From Anaerolineaceae bacterium (GTDB lineage: Bacteria > Chloroflexota > Anaerolineae > Anaerolineales > Anaerolineaceae): a stretch of 10,134 bases of DNA. A model generated the notes under the pieces. The model did no database searches. It saw nothing but the letters and a program-made list of their open reading frames with translations, and had not been told where the DNA came from. Numbering within the stretch: the stretch's first letter is position 1; each line of letters begins with the position of its first letter. The DNA is taken from NCBI GenBank assembly GCA_003446605.1, contig DMDF01000074.1, forward strand, positions 1 to 10,134, given 5' to 3'. This document shows, in pieces, positions 1-6,606 of the stretch. Position numbers and translations under genes: made by a program.

Positions 1-563
1 ACATGCATGGCATCCGGCACAAGGTCATCCCGGAAACGGTAAGGGACCGGGAAATGTACCACACCCCCCATCACATTCGGTTCCCAAGCTACCCTGCGCA
101 AGTCGCCTGAAAGTGCAATCGCGCCATGCGATGCGCCATGATACGAGCGGTAGCGTGCAAGGATCTTGTGCCTTCCAGTGACCGCACGTGCAAGTTTGAT
201 GGCATTTTCATTGGCATCCGCCCCACCCAATGTGTAGAGGAAATGATCCAACTCTTTGGGTAACACCTCCGCCAGCTTTTCACCCAGCCTGGCACGGATC
301 TCGGTCGCCATGTGCGGACCGGCAAAGGTCAGGCTGTGCGCCTGACTGCACATAGCATCAATGACATGCGCATTGCCATAGCCGATATGGGAACACATCA
401 CCATGGAATTGAAATCAAGATAGCGTTTTCCTTCAAAATCCCAGAAAAATACCCCCTCGGCTCTTTGCACAGGGATGACATCCACCTCTTTCTGTGCTGA
501 CCAGGTCCAAAAATTATGCGCCATACAACGATCGATCACCTGCTGATTCTTGCTCTGCACCAT
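1..563 (-). CDS. Class-III PLP-dependent aminotransferase, N-terminal 187 residues (partial)
   Basis: The reading frame runs from the ATG at 563 off the left edge, so only the N-terminal part is visible. It shows a fold-type I, class-III aminotransferase (the group of omega-amino acid, taurine-pyruvate and acetylornithine/GABA transaminases). An N-terminal segment with NFWTW and GVFFWDFEGKRYLDF (about 17-51) leads into the cofactor-binding part GGADANENAIKLAR (113-126) and YRSYHGAS (138-145), the loop that stacks on pyridoxal phosphate. The catalytic lysine lies further downstream, outside the window. ATG 563 is preferred because GGAG sits 9 bases upstream; an in-frame GTG at 578 would add five residues. 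No signal peptide is seen, so the enzyme is cytoplasmic. It is divergent from the FabL-like gene. The amine substrate cannot be deduced; taurine-pyruvate or beta-alanine-type enzymes are possible. Confidence 0.88.
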   Translation of the reverse strand, partial: MVQSKNQQVIDRCMAHNFWTWSAQKEVDVIPVQRAEGVFFWDFEGKRYLDFNSMVMCSHIGYGNAHVIDAMCSQAHSLTFAGPHMATEIRARLGEKLAEVLPKELDHFLYTLGGADANENAIKLARAVTGRHKILARYRSYHGASHGAIALSGDLRRVAWEPNVMGGVVHFPVPYRFRDDLVPDAMH

Positions 564-671
564 ATTCTCTTGCTCCACTGTGAATTTATTTGTATCCTAT
601 CACAGTTCCTGGGGGTTAAAATAGGGTGAATGGCAGTGGTTTCACTGTCAATTGTCTGAAAGGATGCCCTT
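564..671. promoter_or_regulatory. Divergent promoter region between aminotransferase and FabL-like gene
   Basis: This 108-base gap must carry promoters for both outward-facing genes. Visible elements on the plus strand are a -10-like TAAAAT at 617-622 without a convincing -35, a small perfect palindrome CAGTG-GTTT-CACTG at 634-647, and a Shine-Dalgarno AAAGGA at 659-664 placed 7 bases before the ATG at 672. On the minus strand, CTGTGATAGGATA (605 to 593) is shared, at 11 of 13 positions, with the region upstream of the cyclase gene. It could be an extended -10 (TGTGATA) or part of an operator. None of these sites is certain. Confidence 0.35.
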
Positions 672-1457
672 ATGAACACTAATTCACAACCACAATTTCA
701 TGAGAAAATCGCACTGGTAACCGGTTCCAGCCGCGGAATCGGAAAAGCGATCGCCATCCAGCTGGCAGAACAGGGAGCGGATATCATCATTAATTACGTG
801 CACAACCGGCAACCTGCTGAAGAAACCGCTGCTATCATCAGGGAAATGGGGAAAAAAGCGCTGGTAGTGCGTGCCAACATCGGCAAGATGGATAACCTTG
901 AAAAATTATTCCAGGCAATCGAAGACGAATTTGGCGGGTTGGATATCTTCATCAGCAACGCAGCATCCGGGTTCAACCGCCCCGCGTTGGAACAGAGACC
1001 GGAAGGTTGGGATCATACTTTAAATGTCAACGCACGCGCTTTCTTGTTCGGCGCTCAACTGGCGGTTCCGATGATGGAAAAACGAGGGGGAGGAAAAATG
1101 GTAGCCGTTTCCAGCCAGGGTTCGGTCAGAGTGATGCCGGAATACATAGCGGTGGGCGCCAGTAAAGCTGCTCTGGAAGCGTTGGTGCGTTATCTGGCAG
1201 TGGAATTAGGGTCCAAGAATATCGCAGTCAATGCGGTATCTCCGGGTGTAGTGGAAACGGAAGCGCTTCAGCATTTTTCATTGCTTTCGGACCCAACAAT
1301 CATCCAGCGCGCAGCCCAGCAAACTCCTGCCGGTCGCATTGCCACCCCGCAGGATATCGCACATGTAGTGTCTTTCTTATGTTCAGAAGAAGCCAACATG
1401 ATCCGTGGTCAAGTGATCGTGGTGGATGGGGGGTTCAGTCTGCCCGTCTCGCATTGA
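672..1457 (+). CDS. fabL: FabL-type enoyl-[acyl-carrier-protein] reductase (NADPH), SDR family
   Basis: This 261-residue SDR probably reduces the trans-2 double bond of enoyl-ACP in the last step of each type II fatty acid elongation cycle, in the cytoplasm. The Rossmann motif TGSSRGIG is at 17-24, NAASG at 96-100, serines at 147-148, and the catalytic pair is Y158 and K165. The spacing Tyr-X6-Lys is that of enoyl reductases. Ketoreductases of the FabG type have Tyr-X3-Lys, and here that tyrosine position is V161. From memory of Bacillus subtilis FabL, the stretches NAASG, MEKxGGG, VGxSKAALEALxRYLAVEL and ADMIRGQ/ANMIRGQ line up closely, as does the C-terminal VDGG. AAAGGA 7 bases upstream supports the ATG at 672. 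The gene ends flush against the convergent cyclase gene. The alternative is a generic SDR oxidoreductase with another substrate; the Y-X6-K spacing argues against FabG. Confidence 0.8.
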   Translation: MNTNSQPQFHEKIALVTGSSRGIGKAIAIQLAEQGADIIINYVHNRQPAEETAAIIREMGKKALVVRANIGKMDNLEKLFQAIEDEFGGLDIFISNAASGFNRPALEQRPEGWDHTLNVNARAFLFGAQLAVPMMEKRGGGKMVAVSSQGSVRVMPEYIAVGASKAALEALVRYLAVELGSKNIAVNAVSPGVVETEALQHFSLLSDPTIIQRAAQQTPAGRIATPQDIAHVVSFLCSEEANMIRGQVIVVDGGFSLPVSH

Positions 1458-1460
1458 TCA
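1455..1460. other. Shared double stop: TGATCA hexamer
   Basis: The palindromic hexamer TGATCA supplies the TGA stop of the FabL-like gene on the plus strand (1455-1457). It also supplies the TGA stop of the cyclase gene on the minus strand (1460-1458). The convergent genes therefore abut with zero intergenic bases. No hairpin-plus-U-tract terminator is visible between them. Confidence 0.9.
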
Positions 1461-2093
1461 TTCCTGCAGTAATACAGCCCTAACCGGAGCGCCTTCCACG
1501 CCTTTTAATTTGAGCGGTAAACACACCAGCGTGTAGAATCCTGCCTGCACTTCTGACAGGTCCAGGGTCTCAATAATGGCGATGCCTTTTTCCATCAAGC
1601 GGGCATGCACCGGTCGAAAATCATCTGCAGGGGAAATGGATAGATAATCGATACCTACCAGTTGTATTCCTAACGAAATCAAATGATCCGCGCCATCCAG
1701 GCTAAGAGAGATGAAATCATCCTGGAATTCATGCGGGTTCGTTTTCCAAAAAGCGGAATTGCGAGTTTTGAACAACAGGCGTTTGATATCCTTTTTGATT
1801 GGGAGTATTTTCAATACATCCGCATTGATACTTTCGGCACCATCAGGAATAGTAACAACTTGCGTTTCTCCCACCAGTAGCTCCAGTGAAAAATCTTCGA
1901 TCAAATTTCCATCCTGCAAGAAATGGCGCGGCGCATCCATGTGGGTACCCTGATGCACGCTCATCGCAATCTCGCTCAGGTTGTAAGGAGCACCCTCTTT
2001 CATTTCCAATACCTGTTTGATTTGCATGGGAGGATCTCCCTCCCAGCGCACCATGGATGGCGATAATTCAATGCTAATATCATGGATCTTCAT
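1458..2093 (-). CDS. Cyclase family protein (kynurenine formamidase/KynB-like metal hydrolase)
   Basis: The 211-residue product belongs to the cyclase/arylformamidase family (KynB-like), metal-dependent hydrolases that cleave amide or ester bonds, for example N-formylkynurenine. The metal-binding signature H-Q-G-T-H-M-D-A-P-R-H spans 47-57, with H47, H51, D53 and H57 as likely ligands. The C-terminal half has the family pattern G-I-D-Y-L-S-I (147-153), P-V-H-A-R-L (161-166) and an acidic residue in I-I-E-T-L (173-177). Length is normal for the family, and there is no signal peptide. AGGAG lies 7 bases upstream of the ATG at 2093. The gene diverges from the thiolase gene and meets the FabL-like gene tail to tail with no gap. 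No other kynurenine-pathway gene is present, so the true substrate is open. Confidence 0.82.
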   Translation of the reverse strand: MKIHDISIELSPSMVRWEGDPPMQIKQVLEMKEGAPYNLSEIAMSVHQGTHMDAPRHFLQDGNLIEDFSLELLVGETQVVTIPDGAESINADVLKILPIKKDIKRLLFKTRNSAFWKTNPHEFQDDFISLSLDGADHLISLGIQLVGIDYLSISPADDFRPVHARLMEKGIAIIETLDLSEVQAGFYTLVCLPLKLKGVEGAPVRAVLLQE

Positions 2094-2193
2094 ACCTAGT
2101 CTCCTGGCAAATGGGTTAGCTTATCACAGATTCGATAGGATCTGATAGGCATGCGCCTTATAATAACAGAAACTAGAATTAGCAGGAGATGGA
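2094..2193. promoter_or_regulatory. Divergent promoter region between cyclase and thiolase genes
   Basis: On the plus strand a perfect -10 hexamer TATAAT lies at 2159-2164, and the predicted transcript start near 2171 leaves a short leader with AGGAG at 2184-2188, 5 bases before the thiolase ATG. The expected -35 position (about 2136-2141) has no TTGACA-like match. It is instead covered by an imperfect inverted repeat, CAGATTC-GATA-GGATCTG at 2127-2144 (6 of 7 arm positions pair). It also carries a direct repeat of GATAGG at 2134 and 2144, one helical turn apart. This arrangement suggests a regulator-binding site, either a repressor or an activator that compensates for the missing -35. For the cyclase gene the candidate is CTGTGATAAGCTA (2129 to 2117, minus strand). 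Confidence 0.5.
2127..2144. promoter_or_regulatory. Candidate operator: imperfect 7-bp-arm palindrome at the thiolase -35 position
   Basis: The arms are CAGATTC (2127-2133) and GGATCTG (2138-2144), separated by GATA. Six of seven positions are complementary. The repeat is centred about 26 bases upstream of the centre of the TATAAT box at 2159-2164, where RNA polymerase sigma region 4 would normally contact a -35 element. The regulator is unknown; no transcription-factor gene other than the downstream winged-helix protein lies nearby. Confidence 0.35.
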
Positions 2194-3339
2194 ATGCGTG
2201 CAGTAGCAGCCATAGGTATTGGGCAGACAAAGGTAGAAGAACAATGGGATCGATCTCTGAAAGAGATCGCCGGAGAAGCTATTTTCGCAGCCGTGCAGGA
2301 TTGCGGCATCAGTCATATTGACGGAGTGTACGTTGGAAATATGATGTCAGCTTCTGCCAACAGTCAGCAGAACCTGGGCGCCTATCTCACCGACTGGATC
2401 GGCGCCAAGAACATCAGCGCCCTTCGGCTGGAATCAGCGTGCAGCTCCGGTTCCGCTGCTTTTCGTGCTGCCTTCCTGGCAGTTGCATCCGGCGAGGTGG
2501 ATATTGCGTTGGCAGTGGGCGTTGAGAAAATGACCGATTCCCCTTCCAATGAGATCACCTCCGCTCTGGCGACCGCAGCCAGCGCTGACTGGGAAGCAGA
2601 CCAGGGGCTCTCGTTCGTGGCATTAAACGCGCTCTTAATGCAGCGTTACATGCATGAAACAGGCTGGAAGCACCGCGACTTTGCCAATTTTTCCATTAAT
2701 GCCCATGCCAATGCTGTTCACAATCCCTTCGCACGCTTCCACATGCCGATCACTGAAGATAAATTCGTCAATGCAGCCATGATCTGCGATCCTATTAATT
2801 TGATGGATTCGTCCCCTATCGGGGACGGTGCGGCAGCGATCGTCCTGGTTCCGGCAGAGATGGTAAGTGGGAAGGTCATCCGTGTGGTTGGCTCTTCCGC
2901 CGCAACGGATACCATCGCTGTACACAGCCGCAAAGACCCTACCTGGTTGAGTGCGGCGGAAAGTTCCAGCAAAAAAGCATATGCGCAAGCGGGTATTGGT
3001 CCGCAGGATATCGATTTCTTTGAATACCACGATGCCTTCACTATCATGGCTGCCCTGTCGTTGGAAGCCAATGGTTTTACTGAACGGGGCAAAGGACCGC
3101 AAATGGCTCTGGATGGCGCCATCCGTTTGGATGGCAGCCTGCCGGTTGCCACCATGGGCGGATTGAAAGCACGTGGTCATCCGGTGGGCGCCACCGGTAT
3201 GTACCAGCTCGTGGAAGTCATTCAACAGCTGCGCGGGACCGCTGGCGAAAACCAGTTGGAAAAAGCGCGCATTGGTATGGCACAAAACATCGGCGGCAGT
3301 GGCTCGAACATCATCACCCATATCCTGCGCAATGATTGA
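2194..3339 (+). CDS. Thiolase family protein, archaeal/SCP2-like type (putative acetyl-CoA acetyltransferase)
   Basis: The 381-residue product is a thiolase. The nucleophilic cysteine is C83 in E-S-A-C-S-S-G (80-86). The second active-site block is EYHDAF (277-282), where FadA/AtoB enzymes have NEAF, and GHPVGATG (328-335) carries H329. The C-terminal CxG cysteine of classical bacterial thiolases is absent; the corresponding stretch reads N-I-G-G-S-G (365-370). HDAF plus loss of CxG place it with archaeal-type thiolases and SCP2-type relatives. In archaea such thiolases act with a DUF35 zinc-ribbon protein and HMG-CoA synthase, but neither partner is in this window. The reaction is therefore only inferred: condensation of two acetyl-CoA or thiolytic cleavage. 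AGGAG at 2184-2188 fixes the ATG at 2194. It is the first gene of a plus-strand unit and overlaps the next start by 8 bases. Confidence 0.85.
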   Translation: MRAVAAIGIGQTKVEEQWDRSLKEIAGEAIFAAVQDCGISHIDGVYVGNMMSASANSQQNLGAYLTDWIGAKNISALRLESACSSGSAAFRAAFLAVASGEVDIALAVGVEKMTDSPSNEITSALATAASADWEADQGLSFVALNALLMQRYMHETGWKHRDFANFSINAHANAVHNPFARFHMPITEDKFVNAAMICDPINLMDSSPIGDGAAAIVLVPAEMVSGKVIRVVGSSAATDTIAVHSRKDPTWLSAAESSSKKAYAQAGIGPQDIDFFEYHDAFTIMAALSLEANGFTERGKGPQMALDGAIRLDGSLPVATMGGLKARGHPVGATGMYQLVEVIQQLRGTAGENQLEKARIGMAQNIGGSGSNIITHILRND

Positions 3340-4201
3340 TTTTCAAATACTTCAGGACCGTACCCTCGACTATCGGGCAGAAACCTACCATCTTGCCCGC
3401 CGATTGTGGCTTCAAAATGAAAAAGATGCCATCCGCTTTGTGGAAGAACGCGGTTTTGTCTTCTTCTGGCCTATAAAAAACGCTGAATTGCCCAGTTTAT
3501 GGAACGCCACCGTTGGTGATCGCCCATTGCCCAACACACACGATGATCCCGGGCATATCACCTGGCGCTGGAAGGATGATCTGCTGGATAAGCACGTCTG
3601 GTATTACGCCAAGCTCATCCGCAAGAAATCTACCATCGTCTCACTCACGTTGGCGCCACATTTTTATGCGCTCACCCCCAATTATGGCGATTTTGAGAAT
3701 GACTATCTGGTGCAGTATAAAAATGGGTTAATGAGCAGAGAAACAAAAAATGTCTACGAAGCACTGTTGCACAACGGTCCTACCCATACCATTGATCTGC
3801 GTAAAGCAGCCCACCTTTCCTCGACCGAAAATAAATATCGCTTTGATAAAGCCCTGACCGATCTGCAGGCAGAGATGAAGATCGTTCCGGTAGGCATTGC
3901 CAACGTGGGACGCTGGGGCTATGCTATGATCTACGATATTGCAGCCCGCTGTTATCCTGAGATCGTGGAAGCAGCGCGTTTTCTCAGCGAAGAGAAAGCC
4001 CAGCAAACCATTCTGCTGGCATATCTGCGTTCCGTTGGGATGGCGGAATCCAACCGCACCGCATCCCTTTTCGGGTGGAAATCCGATTTTCTCATGCGAG
4101 CCGCCCAATATCTAGCCGGTCAGGATCACATCACCATTTTTCCCGACCTTCAAGATTCTAAAACATACCTCCTGTATAAATCAATTTTTCCCCTACAATA
4201 A
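3332..4201 (+). CDS. Uncharacterised winged-helix protein, possibly AlkZ/YcaQ-related
   Basis: The open frame extends upstream to 3173, but that part lies inside the thiolase gene. I take the start at ATG 3332, which gives 289 residues. ATGATTGA links the start with the thiolase TGA (8-base overlap), and there is no good Shine-Dalgarno, so translation is probably coupled to the thiolase. The N-terminal part (1-130) is aromatic-rich, with FVFFWP (42-47), HITWRWKDDLL (75-85) and WYYAKLIRKKS (90-100). Residues about 135-190 look like a winged helix-turn-helix: RETKNVYEALLHNG, then T-I-D-L-R-K-A-A, then KYRFDKALTDLQAEMKIVPV. The C-terminal 190-289 is helical. The order and wording recall the AlkZ/YcaQ-related family (E. 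coli AlkZ is an interstrand-crosslink DNA glycosylase), but I cannot identify a catalytic motif. DNA binding is inferred; glycosylase activity is not shown. Confidence 0.72.
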   Translation: MIDFQILQDRTLDYRAETYHLARRLWLQNEKDAIRFVEERGFVFFWPIKNAELPSLWNATVGDRPLPNTHDDPGHITWRWKDDLLDKHVWYYAKLIRKKSTIVSLTLAPHFYALTPNYGDFENDYLVQYKNGLMSRETKNVYEALLHNGPTHTIDLRKAAHLSSTENKYRFDKALTDLQAEMKIVPVGIANVGRWGYAMIYDIAARCYPEIVEAARFLSEEKAQQTILLAYLRSVGMAESNRTASLFGWKSDFLMRAAQYLAGQDHITIFPDLQDSKTYLLYKSIFPLQ

Positions 4202-4221
4202 TAGAAAAGGAAATAGAGTAT

Positions 4222-6606
4222 ATGACCTTTCAACTTGCACAGTCAGTTGTCGAAAAACTAGATGGCTTGCAGCACCTCGTGGATAACGAGCATATGCTTT
4301 CCATTCAAGATTCACAAAAAGCACGCCTGGTTGCCCAGACGCTGAATGAGCACGCCCACCAGAAAATTGAGATCAAAGCCTGGCAGGTGCTGGCAGCCGA
4401 CTACCTGCACACTCTGTTTGGGGAGATCATTTCAGCAGCCCTTTCTCACGAAAGTATGCAGAGCTGGCTGCTCTCTTATCAATCGGTAATAGAGAATTAC
4501 CGTTCCATGGTTAAAACCAACAAACCCGATGATGCGGTCATGCTGGATATTCTCCGCACCAGTCTGATGCTTCAGGATGAGGCATTTACCTTTCTGACAA
4601 TTTTATTTGATGGTTTTCCTTTGCTACCAAACGAAGATATCCGTATTGCTCTGGATGGTATACACCTTGATCATCGTAACCTTCTCACCCTTTTCGAGGA
4701 TATGCTGCAATCTTCTCCTCAAGATGCGCTCCCTCAATTGCAACATATCCATGAAAAATGGCTTTTTCTCAACGAACAGCAAGTCACCGAGCTGGATAAA
4801 ACCCTCAAATTCATCTATGAAGAGATCGAAGAGGAGCAGAAACGCGCCCACGCCCCGGAGAGAGTACTGAAATTCAAGAAGCGTAAAAAAGATTCAAGAA
4901 ATTTTGAAGAATCGGCTTGGAAGAAAAATCTAGTGTTAATCGCCAAGAATGCCAATGTATGGCTGGTGCAGTTGAGCCGTAAATACGGGCGAACCATCCA
5001 GCATCTCGACCAAATTCCCGTTGAAGAATTGGCACAGCTGGCAGATTGGGGCATCAACAGCTTGTGGTTGATCGGGGTGTGGGAACGCAGTCCGGCATCA
5101 GAACGCATTAAGGAACTGTACGGCAGAACCGAGACCACCGCATCCGCTTATTCCATCAAAGAATATCGCATCGCCGCTTCGCTGGGAGGAGAAAGCGCTG
5201 TGGATGGATTGCTGTACCAATGCGAGCAGCTCGGCATCAAGCTGTGTGTGGATATGGTCCCCAACCATACCGGGGTGGATGCCACCTGGTTGTTGGAGCA
5301 TCCTGACTGGTACATCTCCGTCCCAAAAAGCCCGATAGATTCCTTTCTATTTAATAGTCCAGACCTTTCCCCTTTACCTGATGTCTCTATCATGCTGGAA
5401 AATGGCTACTATGACCAGAGCGGCGCCGCGGAAGTGTTTCTTTATGAAGATAAAGAAAAAGATATTAAACAATACATTTATCACGGCAACGACGGCACCA
5501 GCATGCCCTGGAATGACACTGCCCAGCTAGATTATCTCAACCCACAGGTACGCGAGCAAATCATACAAACCATCCTGACCATCGTGCAGCGCTTTCCGCT
5601 CATGCGCTTTGATGCAGCTATGACACTCACCAAGAAACATTTTCAACGCCTGTGGTATCCCCTGCCTAATAGCAAAGAACGCTGCATTCCCACCCGCGAG
5701 AACAATACCATGAGCGCCGAAGAATTCGACCGCCGCATGCCGCGTGAATTTTGGAAGGAAGTGGTGGAGCGAGTAGCCGAGCAGAATCCTAACGCGGTGT
5801 TGATGGCTGAAGCGTTCTGGCTAATGGAGGGATATTTCATCAACGAACTGGGCATGCACCGCGTGTACAACAGCGCTTTCATGAATCTGCTGCGTGATGA
5901 AGAAAATGATAAATATCAGCAGGTGCTAAAAAATGCGCTCAGCACAAACCCTGCGATACTCGGTCGTTTTGTCAATTTTCTCAATAATCCCGATGAACGC
6001 ACCGCCGCGGATCAATTTGGCAAGAGCGAAAAATATTTTGCGGTTTGCACCATGCTAGCAACTATGCCCGGTTTGCCCATGATAGGGCATGGGCAGATCG
6101 AGGGCTTTGAAGAACGTTATGGCATGGATTATCTTATCCCCCAATGGGATGAACAGGAAGATGCAGAGCTCATCCGGCAGCATAAAAAATGGATATTCCC
6201 CTTGCTGCGCAAGCGCGCTTATTTTGCAGATGCCCACACCTTCACCTTATTTGATGTGCAGGCTGTGTCCGGAAAATCTGTTCCGGATGTATTTGCGTAT
6301 CACAACCAGCATGGCAAACGCCATCATTTGGTGGTGGTCAACAACACTTACCAGCATTTGGATATCCATTTCGATCACAGCGTGCCTATAGCAGAGAAGG
6401 ATGGATCGCTACGGGTCCGGGCGTTGTTGGATATGATCCCGCCACCAGCAGGCAAAAATCAGGCATTGGTGTGTCGCGAGGTGCGCACACGCAAGAAATG
6501 GACTTTCAAGCAACCGGCATTGAAAAAGGATGGTCTTGTTTTTGCCCTTGACCCCTACCAGCATCTGGTTTTTTCTCTCACCTGGAAGGACGAGCCGGCA
6601 GAATGA
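4222..6606 (+). CDS. GH13 (alpha-amylase family) protein with N-terminal helical extension
   Basis: The 794-residue product has no signal peptide and should be cytoplasmic. Residues 1-230 are mostly helical, of unknown function, and end in an acidic then basic linker (EEIEEEQKR 200-208; KFKKRKK 217-223). The GH13 barrel follows: region I DMVPNHTG (344-351), region II MRFDAA (461-466) with nucleophile D464 and R462, region III MAEAFW (528-533) with acid/base E530, and region IV FLNNPDE (586-592) with D591. The catalytic triad is therefore complete. The usual region IV His-Asp is Pro-Asp, as also known in GlgE maltosyltransferases, although regions I-III do not otherwise look like GlgE. About 680-794 is a probable beta-rich C-terminal domain. 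It likely acts on alpha-glucans, perhaps glycogen or maltodextrin; specificity is unclear. AAGGA lies 10 bases before the ATG, and 20 bases separate it from the preceding gene, so it probably belongs to the same transcript. Confidence 0.85.
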   Translation: MTFQLAQSVVEKLDGLQHLVDNEHMLSIQDSQKARLVAQTLNEHAHQKIEIKAWQVLAADYLHTLFGEIISAALSHESMQSWLLSYQSVIENYRSMVKTNKPDDAVMLDILRTSLMLQDEAFTFLTILFDGFPLLPNEDIRIALDGIHLDHRNLLTLFEDMLQSSPQDALPQLQHIHEKWLFLNEQQVTELDKTLKFIYEEIEEEQKRAHAPERVLKFKKRKKDSRNFEESAWKKNLVLIAKNANVWLVQLSRKYGRTIQHLDQIPVEELAQLADWGINSLWLIGVWERSPASERIKELYGRTETTASAYSIKEYRIAASLGGESAVDGLLYQCEQLGIKLCVDMVPNHTGVDATWLLEHPDWYISVPKSPIDSFLFNSPDLSPLPDVSIMLENGYYDQSGAAEVFLYEDKEKDIKQYIYHGNDGTSMPWNDTAQLDYLNPQVREQIIQTILTIVQRFPLMRFDAAMTLTKKHFQRLWYPLPNSKERCIPTRENNTMSAEEFDRRMPREFWKEVVERVAEQNPNAVLMAEAFWLMEGYFINELGMHRVYNSAFMNLLRDEENDKYQQVLKNALSTNPAILGRFVNFLNNPDERTAADQFGKSEKYFAVCTMLATMPGLPMIGHGQIEGFEERYGMDYLIPQWDEQEDAELIRQHKKWIFPLLRKRAYFADAHTFTLFDVQAVSGKSVPDVFAYHNQHGKRHHLVVVNNTYQHLDIHFDHSVPIAEKDGSLRVRALLDMIPPPAGKNQALVCREVRTRKKWTFKQPALKKDGLVFALDPYQHLVFSLTWKDEPAE

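Noticed and set aside
578..605. CTGTGA and TCACAG arms as a CRP-type site
   Set aside because: The arms are 16 bases apart, whereas CRP/FNR half-sites need about 4-8; spacing does not fit a dimer of that family.
634..647. CAGTG-GTTT-CACTG as a terminator
   Set aside because: The stem is only 5 bp with no following T-run, and it lies upstream of the FabL-like gene; at most a weak operator or leader hairpin.
2635..3321. 228-residue open frame on the minus strand inside the thiolase gene
   Set aside because: It has no recognisable domain, is antisense to a clear thiolase with all active-site motifs, and has the Cys/His/Arg-rich make-up of a shadow frame.
3173..3331. Upstream extension of the winged-helix gene to ATG 3173
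   Set aside because: It lies wholly inside the thiolase gene in another frame, reads as a tryptophan- and serine-rich shadow, and ATG 3332 gives a typical overlapping operon start.
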